This document shows positions 36,818-45,796 of a stretch of 64,000 nt of DNA, piece after piece. A model generated the notes under the pieces. The model was not told the DNA's origin, did not search any database, and saw nothing but the letters and a program-made list of their open reading frames with translations. Within the stretch, counting starts at the first letter, position 1. Each line of letters starts with the position of its first letter. The translations under genes were made by a program, and so were the position numbers. Source of the DNA: JABDMH01 sp964428345 (GTDB lineage Bacteria > Bacteroidota > Bacteroidia > Chitinophagales > Saprospiraceae); NCBI GenBank assembly GCA_964428345.1, contig CAYRYD010000011.1:65381-129380 (forward strand), given 5' to 3'.

Positions 36818-37633
36818 ATGACGAATCAAGTAAAATATCTGGCCACGCTGGTAATGTCCCTGGTTTTCCATTCTACCACCTACAGTCAAGAGAAACTGGA
36901 AGTAGAAGGTGCCATCACTATCGAGAATTCCGAGGCTGTTGATCCAACGCCAGGTACGATTCGATTTAACCCTGCCACCAATGATTTTGAAGGGTGGAAT
37001 GGCTTTTTTTGGGCATCATTGACCGGGCATCAATTTGAAACCGGAGAAATAATGGACATCGATGGCAATAGATACAAGACAGTAATCATCGGCACTCAGT
37101 AATGGATGGTACAAGACTTGAGGACGACGAAGTACGGCAACGGTAACGATATTCAGCAAGTTACGGAGAATTCCGATTGGGAGAATGCTAATTACGGGAC
37201 CTGGTGCTGGTATAACAACGACAACAGCCATGAACAGCCATATGGTAAACTGTATAACTGGTACGGGGTGAACGATGGCAGAGGTCTCTGTCCCACTGCT
37301 TGGCATGTACCTACCGATGTGGAATGGCTGAATTTGACAGAATTTCTTGGAAGTTCGAGCGTAGCAGGAGGTCCTATGAAAGAAGCCGGCACCGCCCATT
37401 GGTACAGTCCGAACACCGGAGCTACCAACTCAAGTGGTTTTTCGGGGCTTCCTGGGGGTGCCCGCCTCTCCGATGGTTCATTCAGCCTTCTTGGGAGCTA
37501 CGGTGGCTGGTGGAGTTCTACTGATGGGGGGATTGAAGCCTATTACAGGCATATGCTCAGTAGTTCTGACGATGTATTCTTTGGCCTCATTGATAAGAGA
37601 GTGGGGACATCGGTTCGTTGCCTATGGGATTGA
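36818..37633 (+). pseudogene. FISUMP-domain surface protein interrupted by an in-frame stop
   Basis: Two ORFs in the same frame, 36818-37102 and 37106-37633, are separated by one TAA codon at 37100-37102. Joined, they give a typical FISUMP (Fibrobacter succinogenes major paralogous domain) protein: signal peptide, a short spacer with PTPGTIRFNPATNDFEGWNG, then NRYKTVIIGTQ-stop-WMVQDLRTTKYGNGNDI, GTWCWYNND, GLCPTAWHVPTDVEWLNLTE and final VGTSVRCLWD. In the family this position normally reads GTQEWM, so one base change in a Glu or Gln codon explains the stop. It may be a real pseudogene, a sequencing error, or a readthrough case. The domain's function is unknown; it is usually secreted. Confidence 0.85.
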
Positions 37634-37975
37634 TCCCGACGGAAGACAAGCTGACTGTTCGATTTATTTGCAGCTGAGGTCGAATTTCTTCTGGTTAGGT
37701 GATAACAGATATAAGGAGTTCGGCAGAGTTCGCTCGGCAAAAAGTCGTGCCAGGTTCCAGACCCTGGAAGTGCCCCGACCGGTGACGCTCCCGGAACACG
37801 TCTCGCGCTTATTTGTAGAAAAGGGCATCATTCAGTTTAAACCCGGTACGGTCGCTTTTGACAGCCAGTCAAAGGGATTTTACATCCCGGTAGAGATCAG
37901 GTAGTCGGGAGTCACTGACTCTATCATATCAGGTAGCTTTTTTAGAAAATCTCACTATCGATACCCTCGACTGCA
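37634..37975. other. 342-bp region with possible gene remnant
   Basis: A frame different from the FISUMP gene stays open to 37904 and encodes a plausible protein end at about 37751-37904 (ARFQTLEVPRPVTLPEHV, then FYIPVEIR). I recognise no family. It may be a fragment of a former gene. Confidence 0.25.
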
Positions 37976-39553
37976 TTATCCTTTCATCATTTTCCCATCG
38001 ACCAGCCGCCAGATGCCCAATGGATTGCCGGCTTTCAGGGCCTCCGGTAAGAGATTGTCCGGGAAGTCCTGGTAACAAACCGGCCGTGCAAATCGGTGGA
38101 TCGCGTTGGTACCCACTGAAGTCGATTGAGTATTGGTGGTTGCCGGAAAGGGTCCGCCGTGCACCATGGCGTGGCAGACCTCGACGCCGGTTGGAAATCC
38201 ATTGATGATGATCCGGCCTACTTTGCGCTCGAGTATCCGGAGCAATCCGGCATATTCGGTCAGGTCTTCCGGAGTACCATGTACCGAGGCGGTCAGGTGC
38301 CCTTCCAAAGCGTTGGCAGCGGCCAGGAGCTCGCTCTTTTCCGAAGCTTCCACCAGGAGACTGCTGGGGCCAAAGACTTCCTCCGCCAATTCCGGATGAT
38401 CCATCAATTCGCGGGCAGTGGTTGTAAAGATCTTTGCCGGCGCACCGGATGCGGTATCGGCGGGGCTACCTTCCGAAAGCACCGACACTCCGGGGCTGCT
38501 TTTCAGACGGTCCAGGCCGGAAAGGTAGGCTTTCCGGATATTTTCCGTGAGCATGGTACCTCCCTGATGGCTCTCGATCTGTCCTGCCAGCGAGCTCTTA
38601 AACGGTTGCCCATCGCTTTTTTCCATTAAAACCAGACCCGGATTGGTGCAAAATTGTCCGACGCCCAGGGTCACGGAGGCGGCCAGTCCCTCTGCAATCT
38701 TCGTTGATCGTTCCTTCAGCGCTCCGGGAAGGATGAATACCGGATTGGTGCTGCCCATTTCGGCAAATACCGGAATGGGTACCGGCCGTTGATTGGCCAG
38801 GTCAAAAAGCGCTTTACCTCCCCGGAAAGACCCGGTGAAGCCCACAGCCTGAATCAGTGGGTGCTGTACCAGCTGCATCCCTGGCTGATGGCCGGCGCCA
38901 TGAATGAGGGAAACCACTCCGTCCGGCATACCGGTTTGCTCAGCCGCTGTCAGCATAGCCCGGAAGACCATTTCCGAAGTACCGGGATGAGCCGGATGAC
39001 CTTTGATCACAACCGTACAACCGGCAGCCAGTGCCGATGCCGTATCTCCCCCCGCCACCGAAAATGCAAGCGGAAAATTGCTGGCTCCAAATACGGCCAC
39101 CGGACCCATGGGTTGCAACATCTGACGGATGTCTGACCGGGGCAAAGGTTGCCGGTCGGGTAAGGCCGGGTCGATCCGGGCATCTACCCACGATCCTTCC
39201 CTGACCACCGAGGCGAATAACCGAAGCTGACCCACGGTCCGGCCCCGTTCGCCTTCGAGCCTGGCCTGAGGCAGGGCTGTTTCCGCCATGGCCCGGTTGA
39301 TAAGGTTACTGCCAAGAGCCAGGATTTGCTCTGCGATGGCCTCCAGGAACTCGGCCCGTTGCCCGTTATTGAAATGCCGGTAAGTTAGAAAAGCTTTTTC
39401 TGCCAGTTCGACGGCCTGGATAATTTCCGCCACTGTAGCCTCAGCATATTGGCCTTCCAGCGTCGCTCCGGTGACCGGATTGATGGCATTGAAATACTGA
39501 TCTCCCTGCTGTGAACTGGTTTTTCCGAGGTAATGATTTCCGGTTAATTGCAT
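37976..39553 (-). CDS. Aldehyde dehydrogenase, alpha-ketoglutaric semialdehyde (2,5-dioxovalerate) type
   Basis: 525 residues, the length typical of NADP-type ketoglutaric semialdehyde dehydrogenases. Motifs include FGASNFPLAFSVAGGD, VIKGHPAHPGTSE, AVGFTGSFRGGKALFD (NAD site), the general-base glutamate in FAEMGSTNPVF, and catalytic cysteine in GVGQFCTNPGLVL. This enzyme oxidises 2,5-dioxopentanoate to 2-oxoglutarate. With the FAH-family gene 140 bp upstream on the same strand it forms the lower half of a Weimberg-type oxidative pentose or hexuronate pathway. The upper steps are not in the window. Confidence 0.88.
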   Translation of the reverse strand: MQLTGNHYLGKTSSQQGDQYFNAINPVTGATLEGQYAEATVAEIIQAVELAEKAFLTYRHFNNGQRAEFLEAIAEQILALGSNLINRAMAETALPQARLEGERGRTVGQLRLFASVVREGSWVDARIDPALPDRQPLPRSDIRQMLQPMGPVAVFGASNFPLAFSVAGGDTASALAAGCTVVIKGHPAHPGTSEMVFRAMLTAAEQTGMPDGVVSLIHGAGHQPGMQLVQHPLIQAVGFTGSFRGGKALFDLANQRPVPIPVFAEMGSTNPVFILPGALKERSTKIAEGLAASVTLGVGQFCTNPGLVLMEKSDGQPFKSSLAGQIESHQGGTMLTENIRKAYLSGLDRLKSSPGVSVLSEGSPADTASGAPAKIFTTTARELMDHPELAEEVFGPSSLLVEASEKSELLAAANALEGHLTASVHGTPEDLTEYAGLLRILERKVGRIIINGFPTGVEVCHAMVHGGPFPATTNTQSTSVGTNAIHRFARPVCYQDFPDNLLPEALKAGNPLGIWRLVDGKMMKG

Positions 39554-39596
39554 CTTTTTGATTTCTGATTGCTGATTGTTGATTTCTGATTTCTCC

Positions 39597-39665
39597 CTTC
39601 GACAGGCTCAGGGTGACCCGTTCTGCAAGCTCCCTTCGGGAGTCGTCAGGCTGAGCCTGTCGAAG
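39597..39665. repeat. Inverted-repeat intergenic element
   Basis: cttcgacaggctcag (39597-39611) and ctgagcctgtcgaag (39651-39665) are perfect 15-bp inverted repeats around a 39-base spacer. Beside it (about 39557-39593) is an imperfect gatttctgatt-type low-complexity tract that abuts the start of the aldehyde dehydrogenase gene. The cttcgacaggctcag core is, from memory, a common interspersed repeat in Bacteroidota drafts. Confidence 0.7.
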
Positions 39666-39693
39666 CCTCCGGGTGATGTTCGACATCATGATG

Positions 39694-40536
39694 TCATGAC
39701 TCTTTTCTCGCCACATAATTAATCAATTTTCCGATACCGTCGATTTCGATGCTGATCTTATCGCCAACCTGAAGGGTAAACGGATGATCCGGTACCAGGG
39801 AGGTTCCGGTCATCAAAAAACATCCTTGCGGAAACTCGCATTCCCGGAATAGATAACCCGCCAACTCGGTGTGGGTTCTTTTCATCTGGCTGATCTCAAT
39901 CGACTGGTCATACATGGTTTTACCAGCCCGTTCGATGAGCATGTGAATCCGCGTTTCTGGTGAAATGGGGTTTGCAGAAACCATAATACAGGGTCCCAGA
40001 CCGGCGCATTTTTCATAGGTTTTAGCCTGCGGTAAATACAGGGGGTTTTCACCTTCGATGCTTCGGCTGCTCATATCATTGCCGATCGTGTATCCTTCAA
40101 TGGTGCCGGAGCTGCTGATAAAAAGGGTCAGTTCGGGTTCGGGTACATCCCAGGTCGAATCACGGCGGATAAAGACCTCCTGACCATCACCGACGGTCCG
40201 GGCGGCAGTGGCCTTAAAAAAAAGTTCCGGACGGGGAGCGTCATAGACCCGGTCATAAAAATTACCACCGCCCGCTGCTTCCGCTTCTTCCATCCGGGCG
40301 ATCTTGCTCCGGAGGTAAGTTACTCCGGCCGCCCAGACTTCCTGACCGGAGATCGGCGGATCACCCGACAATACCGGTGGTTCTCCGAGCCTGGTCGCCT
40401 CGGTCAGTTGCTCCCTGACATAGCGGTATAATCCTACCCGGTTGATAAACTGGTTCCAGTCGGCATTGGCTATTTCATACCAGTGTTCATCTTTTTCAAG
40501 GATGATGTCAACGCCCTGCTTGTAAATTCTGATCAT
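39694..40536 (-). CDS. Fumarylacetoacetate-hydrolase-family enzyme, probable 2-keto-3-deoxy-sugar-acid dehydratase
   Basis: 280 residues. The core has VWAAGVTYLRSK, PELFFKAT, the metal-binding acidic pair around DVPEPELTLF, and IGNDMSSRSIEG, as in FAH-fold enzymes. The VWAAGVTY start resembles the xylonate-pathway dehydratases (XylX/KdxD) rather than classical FAH. It would dehydrate a 2-keto-3-deoxy-pentonate to 2,5-dioxopentanoate, the substrate of the adjacent aldehyde dehydrogenase. The gene lies 11 bp after the sulfatase stop on the same strand. The exact substrate is inference. Confidence 0.75.
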   Translation of the reverse strand: MIRIYKQGVDIILEKDEHWYEIANADWNQFINRVGLYRYVREQLTEATRLGEPPVLSGDPPISGQEVWAAGVTYLRSKIARMEEAEAAGGGNFYDRVYDAPRPELFFKATAARTVGDGQEVFIRRDSTWDVPEPELTLFISSSGTIEGYTIGNDMSSRSIEGENPLYLPQAKTYEKCAGLGPCIMVSANPISPETRIHMLIERAGKTMYDQSIEISQMKRTHTELAGYLFRECEFPQGCFLMTGTSLVPDHPFTLQVGDKISIEIDGIGKLINYVARKES

Positions 40537-40547
40537 ATGGTTATCGG

Positions 40548-42104
40548 TTAACTGATTATTTTTTCGTCTGGCCAGGCTACCTGCTTCCTGGTATTTCTAT
40601 GCTCCGGCATTTGGGCCTGGACTTCTTTCAGATAATTGCCCAGTTCTCTGGCTAATTCCCTCAATTTGCCGGGGTTTGCTTCAGCCTGATTATTCTCCTC
40701 AGCAATATCGGCGGTGATATTAAATAATTCGAAGTTTTCGCTGGCATGGTAATAAATCAACTTCCAGTCGCCTTTCCGGATGGCACTGAAAGCCCCGATT
40801 CCCGGACCGGTGGGACCCCAGTCATTGGGGTAATGCCAGAAGAGCGGACGCTCCCGGTTTTCAGGCTTCAATCCTTTCAGCAGAGGCACAAAACTGACTC
40901 CATCCAATTTCTGGATCGTTTCGTATTGTTGAATTCCAGCCATTTCCAGGATCGTTGGAAAAAAATCTTCAATAATCAGGTATTCGCCGGAAACGGAACC
41001 CGGTGGGGTCACTCCCGGCCATTTGACCAGCATGGGTTCGCGGATGCCACCTTCGTGAACGGATCCCTTCCCACTGGACAGGGGTTTATTGTGGGTATGA
41101 GGGGTGCCTCCCCGGGCCACTGCACTCAACCCGCCATTGTCCGACATGAAGAGTATAATGGTGTTGTCATTGATTTTCTTTTCTTCGAGATAATCCATCA
41201 GGTCTCCCAGCGACTGATCCATCGATTCCACCATCGATGTATATTTGGCTTCGGTGGTATCCAGACCCTGATTCAGATATTTTTGATAAAACCGGTGATC
41301 CGCCATTAAAGGTATATGCACGGTATAGTGCGACAAATACAGATAAAATGGTTTATGCATACGGAGCGCCTGGTCAATGGACTTTTTTGCTTCCAGGGTC
41401 AATACTTCCGTGAGGTTGATGTCCTGTCCATGATAGGCTTCGAGATGAGGTACCGGCCAGGGCGTTCCCGCAAATTCCGGTGTATTGCCAAAATTATCCC
41501 GGCCATAATAGCTTTTTGGAGCGCCGGCCGCATGCCCGCCAATATTGACATCGAAGCCAAGATTCAATGGATTTTCTCCGGATTTACCCAGGGCTCCGAA
41601 ATGAGCCTTACCAATGTGGATGGTAAAATACCCCTGTTCCCTTAACAGCTGAGGGAATGGTGTGGCATATACTGCGTGATCAATGGGGGCATCGGCAACC
41701 AGGCCGTTGACATTCCACATCAGAAATTCCAGCAGTGGATGACCGGTCTCCATCGGTTGCAACTGATCCGGCTGCAGGGTCCAGTTGGTGACCCGGTGCC
41801 GGGCCGCATTCATTCCGGTGAGCAAGCTGACCCGGGTTGGTGTACACACCGGAGTGGCATAGGCCTGGGTCAGCTTCATCCCTTCAGAAGCCAGCCTCTC
41901 CATATTGGGTGTGCGATAGAGCCGGTTGAAAGGCGTCACTTCTTTCCAGAAAGGTACCGACGTATCCTGCCATCCCATATCATCCACCAGAAACAGGATA
42001 ATGTTGGGAGATAGCCGATCAGCCGGGTGCTCCGGTGTTGAAGTACAGGCAGCCATTGTCAATATTATCAGAAGGCAATGGATCCAGGCGCTGAGTTTAG
42101 ACAT
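40548..42104 (-). CDS. Lipoprotein arylsulfatase
   Basis: 518 residues from ATG at 42104. Two upstream in-frame ATGs (42158, 42143) would put extra residues before the signal peptide, and the longer form overlaps the AlkD gene. Lipobox MAAC gives C20. The formylglycine motif is CTPTR (C87-R91), metal DD at 41-42, MSDNGG (later metal ligands) and GKGSVHEGGIREPM. It is an S1-type sulfatase acting outside the cytoplasm. Position next to the FAH/ALDH genes suggests use of a sulfated sugar. Substrate unknown. Confidence 0.88.
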   Translation of the reverse strand: MSKLSAWIHCLLIILTMAACTSTPEHPADRLSPNIILFLVDDMGWQDTSVPFWKEVTPFNRLYRTPNMERLASEGMKLTQAYATPVCTPTRVSLLTGMNAARHRVTNWTLQPDQLQPMETGHPLLEFLMWNVNGLVADAPIDHAVYATPFPQLLREQGYFTIHIGKAHFGALGKSGENPLNLGFDVNIGGHAAGAPKSYYGRDNFGNTPEFAGTPWPVPHLEAYHGQDINLTEVLTLEAKKSIDQALRMHKPFYLYLSHYTVHIPLMADHRFYQKYLNQGLDTTEAKYTSMVESMDQSLGDLMDYLEEKKINDNTIILFMSDNGGLSAVARGGTPHTHNKPLSSGKGSVHEGGIREPMLVKWPGVTPPGSVSGEYLIIEDFFPTILEMAGIQQYETIQKLDGVSFVPLLKGLKPENRERPLFWHYPNDWGPTGPGIGAFSAIRKGDWKLIYYHASENFELFNITADIAEENNQAEANPGKLRELARELGNYLKEVQAQMPEHRNTRKQVAWPDEKIIS

Positions 42105-42135
42105 CTTCCGAAGGGGCAGTAATGAGACTGTGAAT

Positions 42136-42825
42136 CTAAACATATTTTGAACCTTCACGGATGGTCAGTCCGGAAAGTTTACTCCGGTGACGTTCGATAA
42201 AGGCTTTGACTTCCTTCGGGTTGGTCTTTGAATATTCGCGCAGCGCCCAACCAGCCGCTTTTCTGAGGAAGAATTCCGGACTATGTGCGATTTTCAGAAT
42301 ATAGTCTTGCATCCGGTCCCAGTTGGTGGCCTCCTTGTATTTGAGCTGATGAAGCACCGCCGCCCTTTGCAGCCAAAAATTTTCAGAACCAATCCACCGA
42401 TCGGTGGTCGCCGGCTGCAAATCCGGATACATACGGAGCAAGGTACCCGCATCGACACTCAGGGCATCGACGGTATCCCACCACGACTTCAGCAGCATCA
42501 GATTTTCGAGGTCCGTGATAAATCCGGCAGGTTGTTTTTTGGTCAGCCGGCGGATCAGATCCAATCCCGCATACTGCATTTCACGCTGATCATATCCCCA
42601 AAGAGTCAGCAGGATTCCGGGTAGATCGACCGGTGAAGGATAGCCATGGACTTGAAAATACTGACGTACGATGGCTTTACGATTCGGACTGCTGACACCG
42701 TAATAATCAAACTGATCCTTCATATACCAGCGCATCCCGACGGCCCGGTCGGGATCACCCTGGGCTTGAAACAGCCGGTCAAGATCTTCGGCAATCCGGT
42801 CTTTCATGATTAAAGAGATTGACAA
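42136..42825 (-). CDS. DNA alkylation repair protein (AlkD-like)
   Basis: 229 residues, all-helical HEAT-like. Conserved features are MRWYMKDQFDYYGVSSPNRK, WGYDQREMQYAGLDL, LKSWWDTVDALS (the W-D pair used in catalysis) and FFLRKAAGWALREYSK. This matches the AlkD family of DNA glycosylases that remove N3- and N7-alkyl purines. It is first in a leftward group with the sulfatase 31 bp downstream; functional connection is unlikely. Confidence 0.92.
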   Translation of the reverse strand: MSISLIMKDRIAEDLDRLFQAQGDPDRAVGMRWYMKDQFDYYGVSSPNRKAIVRQYFQVHGYPSPVDLPGILLTLWGYDQREMQYAGLDLIRRLTKKQPAGFITDLENLMLLKSWWDTVDALSVDAGTLLRMYPDLQPATTDRWIGSENFWLQRAAVLHQLKYKEATNWDRMQDYILKIAHSPEFFLRKAAGWALREYSKTNPKEVKAFIERHRSKLSGLTIREGSKYV

Positions 42826-42953
42826 TTTAAACGGGGCCCCAAGTTAGGTCGAGGGCCTGCAAGATATGGAATCCCTGCTTGCAATGGACCGTCAGTGCAA
42901 CAAACAACCGGAGACTGGAGAAGCTCAATGATCGATCCAGGGGACTGAAGATC

Positions 42954-43946
42954 CTAATCCCGGCCGGGATAAACCACACCAGACTGTCTGCGTACCTCAT
43001 CCAGCATTTCGATCAGGTCAAGACTATGCTGATGCGACCATAATTGACTTTCAATGCGGCCCTCCCGGAGACAGCGATGACATTCGATAATCTCGTGACT
43101 GAAGCCTTTGCCAATGGGAGGACATTCGATATGTTCCGCATCGTATCCGGCTTTCAGCACCACCAGTGCCGGAGATGCGTGCCACCGGGGCTGCATCAGA
43201 ATATAGCCTTTGGAAAGGGTAATGCGGGCCGGCATGTTGGAATCAATCAAAATGGAGCAATGCAGCGCCGCACTTTTCCGGTCACCATATTCAAAATTAA
43301 TGGTACAGCTTTGGTCTGCTCCCGTCTCATGCAGCTGGGCGGAGGCCTGGATCGATTGAGGTTTACCCAACAACTGGTAGGCGAGAAAAGCAGGATAGAT
43401 GCCGATATCCAGGATCGCACCACCTCCCAACGCCAGATCGTAAAGGCGGCTGGAAGGATCAACCGGGGCTGTGAAGCAAAACTCGGCTTCCACCTGTTCT
43501 ACTTCGCCCATGGAGCCGCTTTCAACGATTTCCAGTACTTTTTGCATCGAAGGCAGAAAGCGGGTCCACAATGCTTCCATAAAAAAGACCTGGTTAAGGC
43601 GTGCAGCATCGACCATCAGCTGCACTTCCCTCCGGTTGATGCCCGCCGGTTTCTCACACAATACGGCAATGCCATTTTCCAGACACATCAGGGCCTGCTC
43701 CAGGTGAAAAGTGTGAGGGGTGGCAATGTACATGATGTCGGTATCACTCTCTCTGATCATCGTCTCATAATCAGGATAGACACTGCCGACCGGGTGTCTG
43801 GCCGCAAAAGAAGCGGCACGGTCCGGTGAACGGGAAGCCACGGAATTCAGTACAGCGTCATCGATCAGTGAAAGATCACCGGCAAATTTCTCCGCAATGC
43901 GGCCCGGGCCGATAATGCCCCACCTGATCTTCTTTAAACCGGTCAT
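42954..43946 (-). CDS. Gfo/Idh/MocA-family oxidoreductase
   Basis: 330 residues from ATG 43946 (MTGLKKIRW); an upstream ATG at 43964 lies inside the preceding gene. The NAD(P) fold begins WGIIGPGRIAEKF and the conserved CEKPAG motif is at about residue 95. The rest matches glucose-fructose oxidoreductase / dihydrodiol dehydrogenase-like proteins. It would oxidise a sugar or cyclitol; no signal peptide. It starts one base after the stop of the DksA-like gene. Substrate is unknown. Confidence 0.87.
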   Translation of the reverse strand: MTGLKKIRWGIIGPGRIAEKFAGDLSLIDDAVLNSVASRSPDRAASFAARHPVGSVYPDYETMIRESDTDIMYIATPHTFHLEQALMCLENGIAVLCEKPAGINRREVQLMVDAARLNQVFFMEALWTRFLPSMQKVLEIVESGSMGEVEQVEAEFCFTAPVDPSSRLYDLALGGGAILDIGIYPAFLAYQLLGKPQSIQASAQLHETGADQSCTINFEYGDRKSAALHCSILIDSNMPARITLSKGYILMQPRWHASPALVVLKAGYDAEHIECPPIGKGFSHEIIECHRCLREGRIESQLWSHQHSLDLIEMLDEVRRQSGVVYPGRD

Positions 43947-43947
43947 T

Positions 43948-44286
43948 TCAGGCACAATGTACACATTTGGTGCTACCGGGCATCAGGGCCAGGCGTTGAA
44001 AAGGGATCTGCCGGCCGCATCGCTCGCATTGGCCAAAGGATTGGTCGGTATTCAGTCTGCGCAGGGCCGACTGCATGGCGTCCAATTCCATCCTGGCCGT
44101 GTACAGGGCTGCCTCCATCACACTTTTATTGTTGATGGCATCCATTCTGCTGACCCGGCCTATCGAATTTTCGGGACTGACCGGTTGCGTCATGTCTTCC
44201 ATTCGGGTGATCTTCGCAAGGGTGCGTTGAATCTTTGACAACAATTTCTCCTTTAGTTGCACCCGTTCAGTTATTGATAAAGCCAT
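43948..44286 (-). CDS. DksA/TraR-type zinc-finger protein
   Basis: 112 residues. A helical coiled-coil part (about 5-80) precedes the C4 zinc finger: C87 and C90 in CERC, C108 and C111 in CVHC, matching TraR/DksA. The acidic coiled-coil tip (DxxDA) is weakly represented by RMDAI, so direct RNA-polymerase modulation is uncertain. It lies between the lipase-like gene (2 bp gap) and the oxidoreductase (1 bp gap), in an operon. Confidence 0.8.
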   Translation of the reverse strand: MALSITERVQLKEKLLSKIQRTLAKITRMEDMTQPVSPENSIGRVSRMDAINNKSVMEAALYTARMELDAMQSALRRLNTDQSFGQCERCGRQIPFQRLALMPGSTKCVHCA

Positions 44287-44288
44287 AG

Positions 44289-45719
44289 CTATCGATGAAT
44301 GATAAAACTACCTCTCCAACTCCCCTCAGTGTTGCGAAGAACCAGGTGATACATGCCCTCCGGCAAGTAACGTACATTGATTTCCTGCGAATATAAACCA
44401 TTGTGATCAACCACTCTTACACCCCATTGATTATAAATCTGCAGCCGGCCAGCGGAAAGATCCGAAGGGAGTGCCATTTGCAGGAGATCGGATACAGGGT
44501 TGGGAAATACCGTCAAATCCTGGAAGGCAATGGACTCTTCAACCCTGGTAGACAAGCTGATTTCATTAAAAAATCCCAGGGTAGACAATACGGCCGGCAC
44601 AACGCAACCTCCATGATCGCCACTGGGAAAAACATCGATGGCTTTTACATCGGGTGCTCCCTGACTGTTCATGTATTCTTCGGCCACCAGGCTGTTCAGG
44701 TAACTGACCTGATCATCAGCCTTACAATAATACATCCGGAATGGAAATAACGGTGCCCACTGGTAGGTATCGTTATCATTCAGGGCAAGATTGACCGGAT
44801 GCAGGGAGTCGCTAAGAATGGCAGTGAGAAAACTTTCATTGAACAATGCTTTCGGAATGCTCATTCCTTCATCATTGATCAACTGATTAATGAGAAATTG
44901 ATTCAGTATATCCAGGTCAATCTGGTGATCATAAAAGGAATGGATCATCCCGGTAAAGACAGGTTTAAAGACCTGTTCGATCGAGTCATAGAGATTTCCA
45001 TATATTTCCTGATAACCCAGCAGCGAATAGATCACATAGGCGGGAAAATTATATGCCTGGGTATCCTGGAGAATGACATTTCTCATGATACCCGAGATGC
45101 TGTAAGGGCCGGACATTGGTGCCGCTGCAGTGACCCACAGATCATCGGTGGGTCTCTCCTGCACGGCACGAGCCATGGCCATCGCTGCATGTCCTCCCTG
45201 TGAATAACCGGTTATGAAAATCTGCTCGATGGTCTTAAATCCGAGATCATATGCCAGGTCTTTACCTGCCAGCAACAGATCGATACCGGCACTGGCTTCG
45301 GTATCTGCATGTACATAGGGATGAAAGCCCCGGCTGTCACCCAACCCCAGATAATCGGCGGCGGTGACTATGTAGCCCTGTCCTGCAAAGGCTTTGACCA
45401 GAAGTGACTCATAGTTTAAATTGGAAGGAACATCTTCCTTTCCGTCGGTAGTGCCGTGCTGATAGGCAAGCAGACGAACCACCGTGGTATCGTCCGGCAC
45501 CACGACCAGGCCTGAAGCGGTATCCGGTTGCATATCGCTGCCAATGGTCAGATATTGTACTTTATATACAGCAACGCCATGTAATGCAGGAAAACCGGTG
45601 ACCGCCGTCAATTCATTGCGACTGACTTCTTCCAGCAGTTCGCTGTTAATGATCGCCTGCCCAATCGAAAAACGGGAGCAGAAAAGCAGTAATATAAAGG
45701 GTAAATTGTGCAGGTTCAT
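44289..45719 (-). CDS. T9SS-secreted alpha/beta hydrolase, secretory-lipase-like
   Basis: 476 residues from ATG 45719, where a signal peptide MNLHNLPFILLLFCSRFSIG starts; the longer frame begins inside the upstream gene. The nucleophile elbow is GYSQGGHAAM, LGLGDSRGF and YQHGTTDGKED precede it, and GDHGGC could supply the histidine. The composition resembles the LIP-type secretory lipase family. A T9SS sorting domain at the end (LTVFPNPVSDLLQMAL ... LPEGMYHLVL) implies export to the cell surface. It is 77 bp from the preceding gene. Confidence 0.85.
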   Translation of the reverse strand: MNLHNLPFILLLFCSRFSIGQAIINSELLEEVSRNELTAVTGFPALHGVAVYKVQYLTIGSDMQPDTASGLVVVPDDTTVVRLLAYQHGTTDGKEDVPSNLNYESLLVKAFAGQGYIVTAADYLGLGDSRGFHPYVHADTEASAGIDLLLAGKDLAYDLGFKTIEQIFITGYSQGGHAAMAMARAVQERPTDDLWVTAAAPMSGPYSISGIMRNVILQDTQAYNFPAYVIYSLLGYQEIYGNLYDSIEQVFKPVFTGMIHSFYDHQIDLDILNQFLINQLINDEGMSIPKALFNESFLTAILSDSLHPVNLALNDNDTYQWAPLFPFRMYYCKADDQVSYLNSLVAEEYMNSQGAPDVKAIDVFPSGDHGGCVVPAVLSTLGFFNEISLSTRVEESIAFQDLTVFPNPVSDLLQMALPSDLSAGRLQIYNQWGVRVVDHNGLYSQEINVRYLPEGMYHLVLRNTEGSWRGSFIIHR

Positions 45720-45796
45720 CAAATTGATTGTATTATCAGGTTTTAAGTTAACGATCCGAAGATGCGAAAGTTGGCCGGCCGGAAAGTTAAAAAATT

